Counted from the stretch's first letter, positions 43,189-53,369 are shown. The stretch is DNA of 64,000 bases from Anaerolinea thermophila (GCF_020723905.1 NZ_DYHZ01000007.1:105839-169838), one strand, 5' to 3'. A program made the numbers and translations. The notes: generated by a model from the letters alone, not told the origin.

Positions 43189-45743
43189 TACCCAAACGTC
43201 TTTACATTGAGGGATTTTTGTCGTACCGCCAGGCGGTAGAGGTGAATCTGGAGGATGTCTCGCTTGCCTGTATTTCAGGCTCAAATGGAGCGGGAAAATC
43301 CTCTCTGCTGGATGCCATCACCTGGGCGTTATTTGGCAAAGCCCGCTCGCGGGATGATGCGCTGATCAACAGCACCAGCGATAAAGCCGTTGTCCAGTTT
43401 GTCTTTGAATTTGAGAAGGACACCTATCGGGTTGTCCGTATCAAACCGCGCAACAAGAGCACTGTGTTGGAGTTCTGGGTGCTGGATTCAAAAAACCGCG
43501 AATGGACGCCTTTGACCAGAGCCACGCTCACTGCTACAGAACAGACCATTCGCAGTGTTCTGCGCATGGATTTTGAGACCTTTGTGAATGCCTCGTTCTT
43601 CTTACAGGGTGGAGCTGATCGCTTTGCTCAACAGAATCCTGCAGAACGCAAGAAAATCCTCAGCAGCATTCTGGGACTGGAGATCTGGGAAGAGTACCGG
43701 GAGCGCGTTGCCGTGAGACGCAGAGATTCCGACGCGCAGGAAAAGAGCCTTACCAGAGAACTGGCAGAGATCGAACAGGAACTCAAGGAAGAGCCTGCGC
43801 GGAAGCAAATGCTGAAAGAGGCTCAAGAGAAACTGAAAAGCCTGACAAAAGAACGGGAGGCGTTGGAAAAGGAATTTCACACCCTCGAACGCCTGAAAAC
43901 GGCACTGGATGAACAAAAGCATCTTCTGGATGTGCTGAGAAAGCAGGACGCCGATATCGTGGGGCGAATCGAGCGCCTGAAGCGTACGCTGATCGAACAG
44001 GAAGAACGCAAAGCCCGGTTGGAAGCGCGCCTCTCCGAAGCCGAAACGGTGGATCAACGCAATGAAGAATACCAGCAGGCGCGCCGGGAACTGGAACGCT
44101 GGGAGAAACTGGCGGCAGAGTATCTCCGTCTGGAACAACAGCGGGCGGTGCCCTTACAGCAGATCGCGGCAGCACGGGCAGGGCTGGAGCAGGAAAAAAG
44201 CCTGCTGGAACAGCAGGCGCAAAAGATGACCAGAAATGCACTCCGCCAGCAGGAACTGGAAGCCCTGATTCAAGAGGCTCAGGAAAAATGTCGCATTCTG
44301 GAGGACAGGGTCCAGTCCCGTCCTGAACTGGAAGCGCAGATCGGCGCTCTGCAGGATGAGATGGCGCAACTCAAAGCCGAAAACGATCAGCGCCGTCAGC
44401 AGATGAATGAAATCAAGGATCGTATCGAACGCCTTTCTCATACCAGCGGGGCGGTGTGTCCGCTGTGTGGTCAACCTCTGGGCGAGGAGGACCGCCGAAA
44501 TCTGGTGGCATCTCTGGAGCAACAGGGAAAGCAACTGGCAGATGCTTATCGGGCGGCGCAGGCATCTCAGAAACAATGCCAGGAACGCGCTCTGGAGGTG
44601 CAAACTGCGCTCAAAGAACTGGATCGCATCGAGTCTGAGTGGCAAACGCTCAAGCGTCAGATAGAAGTCCATACTGCAGAAAGAACTCGCCTGCAGGATG
44701 AACTGAACCTCTGGCAAAGCGAGGGGGCGCTCCGTTTACAGGAAGTCACCCGTTTGCTGGCTGAGGAATCGTTTGCTGTGGAAGCCCGCGCTTTGCTGGC
44801 TCAACTGGATGCCCGGGTGAACGCGCTTCAGTACAATCCCCAACTTCACGAAGAGTGTCGAATCCGGGTGCAGAGCCTTGCCTGGGTGGAAAATGCTTTG
44901 CAAGAGGTGCAGACTGCCCGCGCGGAACTGGAGCCGTTAAACCGACAAATTGAGGAAACCCGTCAGCAACTGGCACTGGAGCAACAGAAACGGGAAGAAC
45001 ACCTCAGGGAACTCCGCCGTGCTGAGGAGAAAGTCCAGTCCGATATGGCTCTGCTTCCCGATCTGGATGAATTTGAAAGCAAATTGCGAAAGAAACAACT
45101 GGAAGAAAATCAACAGCGGGAAGAGGTTGCCCGTGCTCGCCAATGGGTGCAGACCTTGGAGCAGTTAAAAGGGCGTAAACAGGAGAAGGAGGCTCACCGA
45201 AAGGAACTGCTTCTGCGTTTGCAACGGCTGTCTTTGCTGGAGCGCGCCTGTGGAAAAGATGGCGTGCCGGCATTACTGATTGAACAAGCCCTGCCTCAAA
45301 TTGAGGAACATGCCAATCAACTCCTCGAGCGGCTTTCTAATGGGATGATGTTGGTGCGTTTCAGTACCCAGCGGGCATTGAAAACCCGAGATGAACAGAA
45401 AGAAACCCTGGACATCATCATCAGCGATTCGGTGGGAGAACGCCCCTATGAAATGTTCTCGGGTGGCGAAGCCTTCCGCATTAACTTTGCCATTCGACTG
45501 GCGCTCTCCCGCGTGCTGGCGCATCGTTCAGGCGCGCGCCTGCAAACCCTTTTTATTGACGAGGGCTTTGGAAGTCAGGATGCAGATGGACGTCAGCGCC
45601 TGATTGAAGCCATTAACCAGATCCGGAATGAGTTTGAGTGCATTTTAGTCATTACCCATCTGGAAGATATGAAAGACGCCTTCCCTGCTCGTATCGAAGT
45701 CGAGAAGACATTAAGCGGTTCTCAGGTCAGGGTGATTCAATGA
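43185..45743 (+). CDS. sbcC: SbcC/Rad50-type ATPase subunit
   Basis: 852 residues. ABC-type SMC-like ATPase. The N-terminal Walker A GSNGAGKSS is at 32-40. Long coiled coils run from about 165 to 700 with a zinc hook CPLCGQ near 425. The C-terminal half has MFSGGEAFRINFAIRLALS and Walker B LFIDEGFGSQDADGRQ. It joins with SbcD for DNA end processing. It is shorter than E. coli SbcC (about 1,050), mainly in the coils. Confidence 0.92.
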   Translation: MIPKRLYIEGFLSYRQAVEVNLEDVSLACISGSNGAGKSSLLDAITWALFGKARSRDDALINSTSDKAVVQFVFEFEKDTYRVVRIKPRNKSTVLEFWVLDSKNREWTPLTRATLTATEQTIRSVLRMDFETFVNASFFLQGGADRFAQQNPAERKKILSSILGLEIWEEYRERVAVRRRDSDAQEKSLTRELAEIEQELKEEPARKQMLKEAQEKLKSLTKEREALEKEFHTLERLKTALDEQKHLLDVLRKQDADIVGRIERLKRTLIEQEERKARLEARLSEAETVDQRNEEYQQARRELERWEKLAAEYLRLEQQRAVPLQQIAAARAGLEQEKSLLEQQAQKMTRNALRQQELEALIQEAQEKCRILEDRVQSRPELEAQIGALQDEMAQLKAENDQRRQQMNEIKDRIERLSHTSGAVCPLCGQPLGEEDRRNLVASLEQQGKQLADAYRAAQASQKQCQERALEVQTALKELDRIESEWQTLKRQIEVHTAERTRLQDELNLWQSEGALRLQEVTRLLAEESFAVEARALLAQLDARVNALQYNPQLHEECRIRVQSLAWVENALQEVQTARAELEPLNRQIEETRQQLALEQQKREEHLRELRRAEEKVQSDMALLPDLDEFESKLRKKQLEENQQREEVARARQWVQTLEQLKGRKQEKEAHRKELLLRLQRLSLLERACGKDGVPALLIEQALPQIEEHANQLLERLSNGMMLVRFSTQRALKTRDEQKETLDIIISDSVGERPYEMFSGGEAFRINFAIRLALSRVLAHRSGARLQTLFIDEGFGSQDADGRQRLIEAINQIRNEFECILVITHLEDMKDAFPARIEVEKTLSGSQVRVIQ

Positions 45744-46849
45744 GTGTTTCGATCCCGTATCGTGTGGGAATTCAACAGCGGGTATTGCCTGCGTATCGAG
45801 CGGCTTTTTTCGATCGGCTGGCGCAGGTTTGTGAGGGCGGGTTGAGCGTTTTTGCCGGTCAGCCCCGTCCCGAGGAAGCCCTGGGTCAACCCGCAGTTTT
45901 GCGCACGGCACAGCATGTACAGGCAAACAATTTGCATCTGGGGACAGGACGGTTGTACACCTGCGTCCAGCGCAATCTCTTTGAGTGGCTGGGGCAGTGG
46001 AATCCTGATGTGTTGATAGTCGAAGCCAACCCGCGCTATTTAAGCACCCCTGCCGCGGTGCGGTGGATGCACGCTCGGCACAAACCCGTGATCGGATGGG
46101 GGCTGGGTGCGCCGCCTTCGCGCGGTTTCTGGCGGGAAGTGTTGCGGCAACGCTTTCTGTGTTTGTTTGATGCACTCATCACTTACAGCCAGCGCGGGGC
46201 AGAACAGTATCTTCGTTTGGGCTTCTCCCCGGATCGGATTTTTGTGGCTCCCAATGCGGTCACTCCCCGTCTGAAAGGAAATCCGCCTGAAAAACCGCCT
46301 GCTTTTACCTCCGGGCAGCCGGTACTGCTCTTTGTCGGCAGGTTGCAGGCGCGCAAGCGGGTGGATTTGCTGATTCGTGCATGCGCCGCTTTAGCGCATG
46401 AGGTGCGTCCTCGCCTGATCGTGGTCGGGGAAGGTCCTGAACGGCAGGCGCTGGAAGCGCTGGCAAAGACCACCTATCCTGATACACACTTCACCGGCGA
46501 AAAGCGGGATGATGAACTGGAACCATACTGGCACATGGCGGATCTGTTTGTCCTGCCCGGAACAGGCGGTCTGGCGGTACAACAAGCCATGGCGCATGCT
46601 CTGCCGGTGATGGTGGCGGAAGCCGATGGCACTCAGGAGGATCTGGTCACTCCAGAAAATGGCTGGCGGTTAATCCCTGGAAATCTGGAAGACCTGATTC
46701 AGCGTTTGCAGGAAGCCCTTTCCCAGCCAGGACGTTTGCGGGAGATGGGCAAAGCCTCGTATCAGATTGTCGCCGAGCGAGTCAATCTGGATGAAATGGT
46801 TGCCGTATTTGCACAAGCCATCCATTCAGCGATGCGTTTGAGAGGGTGA
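45740..46849 (+). CDS. Glycosyltransferase, GT4-like
   Basis: 369 residues from the ATG at 45740, which overlaps the sbcC stop (ATGA). GT-B fold: RVLPAYRAAFFDRLAQV in the acceptor half, and in the donor half PVLLFVGRLQARKRVDLLIRA, RLIVVGEGPERQALEAL, ADLFVLPGTGGLAVQQAMAHALPVMV and ENGWRL. The catalytic E(x7)E motif is atypical (PGTGGLAVQQAMA in place of PSxxEGFG). Donor and acceptor are unknown. Confidence 0.78.
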   Translation: MSVSIPYRVGIQQRVLPAYRAAFFDRLAQVCEGGLSVFAGQPRPEEALGQPAVLRTAQHVQANNLHLGTGRLYTCVQRNLFEWLGQWNPDVLIVEANPRYLSTPAAVRWMHARHKPVIGWGLGAPPSRGFWREVLRQRFLCLFDALITYSQRGAEQYLRLGFSPDRIFVAPNAVTPRLKGNPPEKPPAFTSGQPVLLFVGRLQARKRVDLLIRACAALAHEVRPRLIVVGEGPERQALEALAKTTYPDTHFTGEKRDDELEPYWHMADLFVLPGTGGLAVQQAMAHALPVMVAEADGTQEDLVTPENGWRLIPGNLEDLIQRLQEALSQPGRLREMGKASYQIVAERVNLDEMVAVFAQAIHSAMRLRG

Positions 46850-46851
46850 GC

Positions 46852-48066
46852 ATGCACATAATGCTGGTTGCAGATGGACGCAGTCCGATCACCCGGCGAT
46901 ACCTGAACGTACTGCTGGAACTGGGCTTTCGGGTAACGCTGGTTTCCTCATTTCCCTGTGCTCCGGTAGAGGGAGTGGAGGGTTTGTGGGTTCTGCCGGT
47001 GGCATTTGGGCGCTTTGCCGGCACGCAATCGGGGGCAGGACTGGATCAACCCCATAAAGCCAATCAGGGGGCACGCAGGGCAGTTGCGCGGTTTCGGAAA
47101 GCCTTCCTCTCCATGCGTTACTGGGTTGGTCCGTTGACCCTGCCTTTCTATGCCGGGCACTTAAGACGCATTTACGGGCAGGTGCGCCCGGATGTGGTGC
47201 ATGCCCTGCGCATTCCCTTTGAGGGCATGATGGCTTCCAGTTTGCCAGATAGCGCTAGATTGATTGTTTCGATCTGGGGTAATGATCTTACTCTTCACGC
47301 GCAAGGCTCCTTGTGGATGAAACTGCTCACCCGCCGGGTGTTAAGCCGGGCGCAGGGATTAACAGCAGATGCCTATCGGGATATCCGCCTTGCTCGCACC
47401 ATGGGCTTCAACCCCTCCTTCCCTTCTGCGGTGTTCCCCGGCGCCGGGGGAATCGACTTGCAAACCATTGAGCGAATCAAGCGGGTGGGTAGTGAACCTC
47501 GCTCGGATCCTATCCCGGCTGGTGTGCCGCTGGTCATCAATCCGCGGGGGTTTCGCCCCGGCAGTGTCCGCAACGATGTATTCTTCTCGGCAATTCCGCT
47601 GGTGTTGCAACGCAATAACAGAGTGGCTTTCATCTGTCCGGCAATGGCTGGACAGCCTGAAGCCGAGGAGTCCGTGCGGCGGCTGGGAATCCACCGTCAG
47701 GTGGTGTTGCTCCCGCATTTGCCGCAGGAAAATTTGTGGGAATTATTTTTACGTGCAACGGTGATGGTCTCCATCAGTCAGCATGACGGTACGCCGAACT
47801 CTCTGCTGGAAGCCATGGCAGCAGGGTGTTTCCCTGTAGTGGGAGATATCGAATCCATTCGCGAATGGATTACCCCGGGTGTTAATGGCTTGCTGGTTCC
47901 GCCGGATCGCGCCGATCAGACTGCAGAAGCCATTGTGATGGCCCTGGAGAATACAGACCTTCGGGTAAAGGCAAGGGAAATCAACCGCAAACTCATTGAA
48001 GAGCGCGCGGAAGTTGGAAAGGTTAAAGAACAAATTTTGGCTTTTTATCAGCGTTTTGCGGGGTAA
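46852..48066 (+). CDS. Glycosyltransferase family 4
   Basis: 404 residues from the ATG at 46852; GTG two codons earlier is possible. N-terminal IMLVADGRSPITRRYLNVLLELGF, and VVHALRIPFEGMMASSL then ARLIVSIWGNDLTLHA. The donor-binding end is VMVSISQHDGTPNSLLEAMAAGCFPVVGDIESIREWI, quoted here by its key block. It is of the PimA/MshA-like GT4 type. It is translated with the preceding glycosyltransferase and ends at a terminator. Probably involved in envelope or exopolysaccharide glycosylation. Confidence 0.8.
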   Translation: MHIMLVADGRSPITRRYLNVLLELGFRVTLVSSFPCAPVEGVEGLWVLPVAFGRFAGTQSGAGLDQPHKANQGARRAVARFRKAFLSMRYWVGPLTLPFYAGHLRRIYGQVRPDVVHALRIPFEGMMASSLPDSARLIVSIWGNDLTLHAQGSLWMKLLTRRVLSRAQGLTADAYRDIRLARTMGFNPSFPSAVFPGAGGIDLQTIERIKRVGSEPRSDPIPAGVPLVINPRGFRPGSVRNDVFFSAIPLVLQRNNRVAFICPAMAGQPEAEESVRRLGIHRQVVLLPHLPQENLWELFLRATVMVSISQHDGTPNSLLEAMAAGCFPVVGDIESIREWITPGVNGLLVPPDRADQTAEAIVMALENTDLRVKAREINRKLIEERAEVGKVKEQILAFYQRFAG

Positions 48067-48081
48067 AAGTCTGTTTTTGAG

Positions 48082-48131
48082 ACCAGGAGCCGCCCCTTCG
48101 CTTTAACGCAAGGGCGGCTCCTGGTTTGTTC
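48082..48131 (+). terminator. Terminator after the sbcD-glycosyltransferase operon
   Basis: 14-bp perfect stem ACCAGGAGCCGCCC (48082-48095) with GGGCGGCTCCTGGT (48112-48125), followed by a short T-rich tract (TTGTTC). The T-run is weak, but the hairpin is very stable. Confidence 0.75.
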
Positions 48132-48146
48132 TCCCCCGGGTTTTCT

Positions 48147-48374
48147 TTAGCGATTCAGGACGAAAGACAGGATAATCAGAATCACAAAGAAAGTACCTGC
48201 CAGTGTGCCGATACGTTTCAGATCCCGAATGATGGGGGTGTAATCCGGGTTGAAATCCGACGCAGTGGCGCGGCGGGAAATGGACCCTGTACCAGAAGCA
48301 GGGGTTTGGGGAGCGGTTGCCTCAGCCGTTTGAGAGCGAGAGGCGCTTACACTTCGCTTGAACTTTTTTGCCAT
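48147..48374 (-). CDS. Small single-pass membrane protein
   Basis: 75 residues, unrecognised. A basic N-terminus rich in Ser, Arg and Thr is followed by a C-terminal membrane segment (IGTLAGTFFVILIILSFVL). Basic N-terminal residues predict a tail-anchored protein with its N-terminus inside. It starts 39 bp after the sortase stop and is probably the second gene of that operon, so it may be a partner of sortase, but nothing in the sequence proves this. Confidence 0.55.
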   Translation of the reverse strand: MAKKFKRSVSASRSQTAEATAPQTPASGTGSISRRATASDFNPDYTPIIRDLKRIGTLAGTFFVILIILSFVLNR

Positions 48375-48413
48375 ATTCTCTACAATCCTCCGTGGTTAAG
48401 CAGGTTAAGTTTA

Positions 48414-49307
48414 TCAGTGTCCCTGCAAAGATGCAATAACAACAATGCGTTGATTGTCAATCATGTAAGGGTAGCAGGAAATTAAGGTGGCGATAGGCTC
48501 GCGGCTGGGTGCCAGATACTCCACCGCGGTGGGTTCTACAATGTGAATTTGCTGAACCACATACACAAAGGCTTGCTGGGCGGTAGAAATGATGATTTCA
48601 TCCCCGGGCTTGAGACGGTCCAGATCGCGAAAGATTTCCCCGTAGATGTCATTATGAGCGGAAAGGACAATATTCCCTTTTTCGCCGGGGTTTACCGTGC
48701 CGGGATGTTGCCCTACCCCCTTTTTAAGTTGTTCCCAGCCATCGCCCTGCACCACGGGCGCGTCAACTTTAATGGCAGGAATCTGGATGCGAATGGCATG
48801 GGTTGGACCGGGTGTTGGCAGGGGGATATTGACCAGGGATTGCACAGATGCCCGTAAATGGGCGGGAATTTCCTCCTCGTTGAAGCGTGCGCCTCCCGGA
48901 GCGTTGGGCGGGGTGTGTCCCGAAGGAAGGACCACTGCCGAAATCAGGGGCGTGGGAGTGGGGGAGGGCTGTACCAGTGCAGAAGCCACCTCCTGATTCA
49001 AATTGCGAATCAGGTTCATTCCGTTGAGTAAAATCAACGCCAGCCCGAGGACTGCCAGCACTTCAATTGCCAGCAAAATTCGGTCCAGCCAGATTTTCCG
49101 CTTCGGAACCGCCACTTCGCCTTCGGAGAGCAACGGTTCGGATGATCCTTCCAGGGGAGAGACAAAAGGCGCCGGTTCAACCATGATGATTCGTCCGGTG
49201 CGGCGGTATGCCTCCAGCCTTTTGTGACGTTCCCTGCGGTGCTTTTCAATCAGCAACTGGCGCAGTTCGTCAACGGTTAAATCTTCAATGGAACGATGCC
49301 GTGCCAC
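48414..49307 (-). CDS. Sortase (class D/E-like transpeptidase)
   Basis: 297 residues. A cytoplasmic N-terminus of about 70 residues with a coiled helix, one membrane segment (about 75-96), a Pro/Thr linker, then the sortase barrel. Catalytic His218 (SAHND), Cys278 (TLISCYPYMIDNQR) and Arg287. Sortases join LPxTG-type proteins to acceptors at the cell surface. No obvious LPxTG-bearing protein is encoded in the window. Confidence 0.88.
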   Translation of the reverse strand: MARHRSIEDLTVDELRQLLIEKHRRERHKRLEAYRRTGRIIMVEPAPFVSPLEGSSEPLLSEGEVAVPKRKIWLDRILLAIEVLAVLGLALILLNGMNLIRNLNQEVASALVQPSPTPTPLISAVVLPSGHTPPNAPGGARFNEEEIPAHLRASVQSLVNIPLPTPGPTHAIRIQIPAIKVDAPVVQGDGWEQLKKGVGQHPGTVNPGEKGNIVLSAHNDIYGEIFRDLDRLKPGDEIIISTAQQAFVYVVQQIHIVEPTAVEYLAPSREPIATLISCYPYMIDNQRIVVIASLQGH

Positions 49308-49383
49308 CTTTTTCCCTTTCGCTACCCTCTCAGCCGCATTATACCAAGAATCTCCGGGACCGATTTAATTCCTCCAGATGATT

Positions 49384-50178
49384 TCAGAGCCATCCTCTCA
49401 GCCAGTACACCACAATACCAATGTATTCATGAAGCACGTTGGTGGTCAGTTGCAGGTTGGAACTGGAGGGCAGTAAGGCGATGATCTGAGCAGGAAGGGG
49501 AGACTGCCGCAGTTCTTCCCATTCCTGGAACGGCACGGCAAAATCTGCCGGCGCAGGGATGACCTCAACCCCCTGCTTTTCAAAAAGTTTGACCGAACGC
49601 GGCATGTGCAAAGCCGAGGTGACCAGAATCACACGATGGATGTTTCGCTCCTTCAGCAAATTCGCACAGTACAGGGCGTTTTCGTATGTGTTTTGAGAGC
49701 GGCTTTCTTCCAGAATGGCTTCGGAGGGCACCCCCAGCATTTCCAGTAAGCGACGCATATCTGAGGCGGGGGTGGAGGGTTGTTCCCCCCGAAATTCCAC
49801 GTTTCCACCCGATACGATTACCAGCGGGGCTTTGCCTTGCCGGTAAAGCGTGGCGGCGTACAGCACCCGATCGCCGGCGGAGTTGACCTCAGGCTGGTTC
49901 CTGGGCGGGATGGCAGGTTCAGTCCCTCCGCCCAATACGACAATGGCGGGCGCACTGGAAAGGGAAGACTCAGGGAGGTATTGCCATTCCAGCGAACGCG
50001 CCAGCGCCGTAGCCACCCAGCGATTTGAAGCGATCAGCAATATTCCTAAAGCCAGCCCGGCGAGTAGATTCCGCCAGCGGGGGTGTTTTTGCAGAATCAG
50101 GCTCAGCGCAAGCAAAATCAACGCCATGCCCAGGGGATAAAGAAACGGAGCCAGGAGTTTGGAGAGAAAGACAAACAT
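49384..50178 (-). CDS. YdcF/ElyC-type (DUF218) envelope protein
   Basis: 264 residues from the ATG at 50178. Two N-terminal membrane segments (LLAPFLYPLGMALILLALSLIL; LLAGLALGILLIAS) are followed by a DUF218 domain with VVLGGGTEPA, ATLYRQGKAPLVIVSGG, LEESRSQNTYENALYCANLL and VILVTSALHMPRSVKLFEKQG. Family members such as ElyC affect peptidoglycan assembly. The start follows a TATAAT by 6 nt and has no ribosome site, so the mRNA is probably leaderless. Confidence 0.82.
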   Translation of the reverse strand: MFVFLSKLLAPFLYPLGMALILLALSLILQKHPRWRNLLAGLALGILLIASNRWVATALARSLEWQYLPESSLSSAPAIVVLGGGTEPAIPPRNQPEVNSAGDRVLYAATLYRQGKAPLVIVSGGNVEFRGEQPSTPASDMRRLLEMLGVPSEAILEESRSQNTYENALYCANLLKERNIHRVILVTSALHMPRSVKLFEKQGVEVIPAPADFAVPFQEWEELRQSPLPAQIIALLPSSSNLQLTTNVLHEYIGIVVYWLRGWL

Positions 50179-50184
50179 ATTTGA

Positions 50185-50190
50185 ATTATA
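50185..50190 (-). promoter_or_regulatory. -10 element for leaderless YdcF-type mRNA
   Basis: TATAAT on the minus strand ends 6 nt before the ATG at 50178. The -35 region is weak. Confidence 0.5.
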
Positions 50191-50315
50191 CAGAAGTTCC
50201 CTCAGTGGATTGAAAGCCTTTACAATTGAGAGCCGAACGCAGACTGGAAGGAAAATCACCCTTGCGAAAGGCGAAAATGGGAGTATATTAGAACAGAATT
50301 TCTGATTTACTCTGG

Positions 50316-50321
50316 TATAAT
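50316..50321 (+). promoter_or_regulatory. Extended -10 of uvrA
   Basis: CTCTGGTATAAT, an extended -10 (TGnTATAAT) identical over 12 bases to that of larB. The -35 is not recognisable. A small inverted repeat CAGAA-T-TTCTG (50294-50304) lies where the -35 would be and could be a regulator site. Confidence 0.55.
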
Positions 50322-50369
50322 AATTTTTTGCACATTTTCCGAAAGTGGGAAGGTGTAGGGTCAGGATTT

Positions 50370-53276
50370 ATGTCTCAAGAATCGATTCGTGTCATTGGCG
50401 CGCGGGAACACAACCTCAAGAATATTTCGGTGGAAATTCCGCGCAATAAACTGGTGGTGATTACAGGTTTATCGGGGTCGGGTAAATCTTCTCTGGCGTT
50501 CGATACCATTTTTGCTGAAGGTCAACGCCGGTATGTAGAATCCCTATCGGCTTACGCCCGGCAGTTCCTTGGACAAATGGATAAACCTGATGTGGATTCT
50601 ATCGAAGGGCTTTCTCCAGCCGTTTCCATTGACCAGAAAGCCACTTCCCACAACCCTCGTTCTACCGTCGGCACGGTGACTGAAATTTACGATTATCTGC
50701 GTTTGCTGTTTGCCCGTGTGGGTATTCCTCACTGTCCGGTGTGCGGCAGGGAGGTGGTCAAACAATCGGCGCAGGAAATTGTGGATGCCATCGAGCGCAT
50801 GCCCGAAGGAACACGCCTGCTGGTACTGGCTCCCATCGTTCGGGGCAGGAAAGGTACCTATCAAGCCGTGCTGGACGAAATTCGGAAGGCAGGTTTTGTC
50901 CGCGTGCGGGTGGATGGTGTGGTGTACAGCCTTGAAGATGAGATCACTCTGGATCGGTACAAAATGCACACCATTGAGGCAGTGGTGGATCGCATTGTCC
51001 TTCAGCGCCCGGAAGACCCCGAAGAAGCCCGGCAGTTTCGTTCCCGTTTGACCGATTCGGTAGAAACAGCCCTCAAAGTCGGTGAGGGATATCTGACCCT
51101 GCAAAACCTTTCCGTTGATCCTCCAGTGGATTTGTTCTTCAGCGAACATCTGGCCTGTCCAGAGCATGGAGTCAGCCTTCCGGAGATTGAACCGCGCACC
51201 TTTTCGTTTAACACCCCGCACGGCGCCTGTCCCGATTGTCAGGGGCTGGGCAGTCGTCTGGAAATTGACCCGGAACTGATCATCCCCGACCCGGAGCGTT
51301 CTCTCAATGATGGCGCGATTGTGGCACTGGAATGGAACGGAACCCGTGAAGGCGGCGGATATTCGTGGCAGATGATTGAAGCCGTTGCCCGCCATTACCA
51401 CATCAATCTGGACGCGCCGGTAAAGCAAATTCCCCCTGAAAAACTGGAAAAGATTCTATACGGCACAAAAGGGGAAGAGATTACCATCCATTTTGAAGGG
51501 CGTAATGGGCGCGAGTCTACCTTCCGGACAGCATTCGAGGGCATCATCCCCAATTTAGAGCGGCGTTACCGCGAGACGAATTCGGATTACATTCGTTCTA
51601 AAATTGCTGAGTTCATGACCAACCGCCCCTGTCCAACCTGCAATGGCGCGCGTCTGCGTAAGGAAGCCCTGGCAGTAACGGTGAATGGTGCCAACATCAT
51701 TGAGGTGACCAACTGGCCCATTCTCAAAACCCTTGAATGGGTGAGGGAACTGGAAGAAGGTTCCGTCTTTACCCCGCGTGAAAAAGCCATCTCTGAGCGG
51801 ATCTTGAGAGAAATCCGCGCACGTCTGGGGTTCCTGGTCAATGTGGGACTGGATTATCTGACCCTGCGCCGCAGCGCCAGTACTCTCTCGGGCGGGGAAG
51901 CGCAGCGGATTCGCCTGGCTACGCAAATTGGCTCCCGTTTGACGGGGGTTCTGTATGTCCTGGATGAGCCATCCATTGGGCTGCATCCTCGTGACAATGG
52001 ACGTTTGCTGGAAACGCTCAAAGAACTCCGCGATTTAGGCAACACGGTGCTGGTGGTCGAGCATGATGAAGAAACCATCCACTCCGCTGACTGGATTGTG
52101 GATCTGGGTCCCGGCGCCGGGGAGCATGGCGGCTGGGTGGTCGCTGAAGGCACCGTCCAGAACATTCTGGAAAATCCCCGTTCTCTTACCGGGGCATATC
52201 TTTCTAAACGACTGCGTGTGCCTACACCGGAACACCGCCGTGGTGGGAATGGGAAGAAACTGCGCATTATCGGCGCACGGGCGAATAACCTGAAAAATAT
52301 TGATGTGGACATTCCACTGGGTAAACTGGTGTGTATTACCGGTGTGTCCGGTTCAGGAAAATCCACCCTGATGGTGGATATTCTCTACAATGCGCTGGCG
52401 CGCGATTTGAACGGCGCTCATACCCAGCCCGGTGAGTACGACCGGATTGAGGGGCTGGAGTATCTGGACAAGATCATCAACATTGATCAATCGCCCATTG
52501 GACGCACCCCGCGTTCGAACCCCGGTACCTATACGGGTGTATTCGATGAGATTCGCCTGCTTTTTGCGGAACTTCCCGAAAGCAAGATGCGTGGCTATAA
52601 AGCCGGGCGCTTTTCCTTCAATGTGCATGGCGGTCGGTGTGAAGCCTGTCAGGGGCAGGGACAGTTGCGCATTGAAATGCAGTTCCTGCCCGATATCTAC
52701 GTCCCCTGCGATGTGTGTCATGGTACCCGCTTCAATCGGGAAACCTTACAGGTGCGCTTCAAAGGGTTGAACATCGCCGAGGTTCTCGATCAGACGGTGG
52801 ACAGCGCTCTGGAATTGTTCTCAGCATTCCCCTCGATTGTGAACAAGTTGCGCACCCTTTCGGATGTGGGACTGGGGTATATCCGCATTGGCCAACCTGC
52901 CACCACACTATCGGGCGGCGAAGCCCAACGGGTGAAACTGGCACGTGAACTTTCCCGCCGTGCCACGGGGAAGACTCTGTACGTGCTGGATGAGCCTTCT
53001 GTGGGATTACACGCCGCAGATGTTCACAAACTGATTGAGGTGCTTCAGCGTCTGGTGGATGCGGGTAACTCTGTGCTGATTATCGAGCATAACCTGGATA
53101 TTATTAAAGTTGCCGATTATCTGATTGATCTGGGTCCAGAGGGTGGCGACCGTGGCGGCGAATTAATTGCCGTAGGAACCCCGGAAGAAGTATGCCGTAA
53201 TCCACGCTCTTATACCGGGCAGTATCTGGCGCGCTATCTGTCAGAAGAACAGCAACAGTTGCTCCGACTCGCCTAA
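50370..53276 (+). CDS. uvrA: Excinuclease ABC subunit A
   Basis: 968 residues from the ATG at 50370; an earlier TTG at 50328 adds 14 unrelated residues. DNA damage sensor of nucleotide excision repair. Two ABC modules: Walker [10 protein letters not shown] near 33 and [16 protein letters not shown] in the second half; signatures [12 protein letters not shown] and [12 protein letters not shown]. Zinc-binding [21 protein letters not shown] and [16 protein letters not shown] motifs are present. [25 protein letters not shown] is a family signature. Transcribed alone. Confidence 0.97.
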   Translation: MSQESIRVIGAREHNLKNISVEIPRNKLVVITGLSGSGKSSLAFDTIFAEGQRRYVESLSAYARQFLGQMDKPDVDSIEGLSPAVSIDQKATSHNPRSTVGTVTEIYDYLRLLFARVGIPHCPVCGREVVKQSAQEIVDAIERMPEGTRLLVLAPIVRGRKGTYQAVLDEIRKAGFVRVRVDGVVYSLEDEITLDRYKMHTIEAVVDRIVLQRPEDPEEARQFRSRLTDSVETALKVGEGYLTLQNLSVDPPVDLFFSEHLACPEHGVSLPEIEPRTFSFNTPHGACPDCQGLGSRLEIDPELIIPDPERSLNDGAIVALEWNGTREGGGYSWQMIEAVARHYHINLDAPVKQIPPEKLEKILYGTKGEEITIHFEGRNGRESTFRTAFEGIIPNLERRYRETNSDYIRSKIAEFMTNRPCPTCNGARLRKEALAVTVNGANIIEVTNWPILKTLEWVRELEEGSVFTPREKAISERILREIRARLGFLVNVGLDYLTLRRSASTLSGGEAQRIRLATQIGSRLTGVLYVLDEPSIGLHPRDNGRLLETLKELRDLGNTVLVVEHDEETIHSADWIVDLGPGAGEHGGWVVAEGTVQNILENPRSLTGAYLSKRLRVPTPEHRRGGNGKKLRIIGARANNLKNIDVDIPLGKLVCITGVSGSGKSTLMVDILYNALARDLNGAHTQPGEYDRIEGLEYLDKIINIDQSPIGRTPRSNPGTYTGVFDEIRLLFAELPESKMRGYKAGRFSFNVHGGRCEACQGQGQLRIEMQFLPDIYVPCDVCHGTRFNRETLQVRFKGLNIAEVLDQTVDSALELFSAFPSIVNKLRTLSDVGLGYIRIGQPATTLSGGEAQRVKLARELSRRATGKTLYVLDEPSVGLHAADVHKLIEVLQRLVDAGNSVLIIEHNLDIIKVADYLIDLGPEGGDRGGELIAVGTPEEVCRNPRSYTGQYLARYLSEEQQQLLRLA

Positions 53277-53369
53277 TCCTCAAAACTCGTGTAGAATTGC
53301 CTTTATACATTCATCCTCGCCGTCAGCATCGCAAAACTACTCAGAGAAAATGAAACAGGACAATACTCT

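Noticed and set aside
50290-50306. SOS (LexA) box in front of uvrA
   Set aside because: The small repeat CAGAA-T-TTCTG does not match the GAAC-N4-GTTC type of LexA site; kept only as a weak possible operator.
50544-51428. 294-codon leftward frame opposite uvrA
   Set aside because: Antisense shadow of a conserved gene; no start signals.
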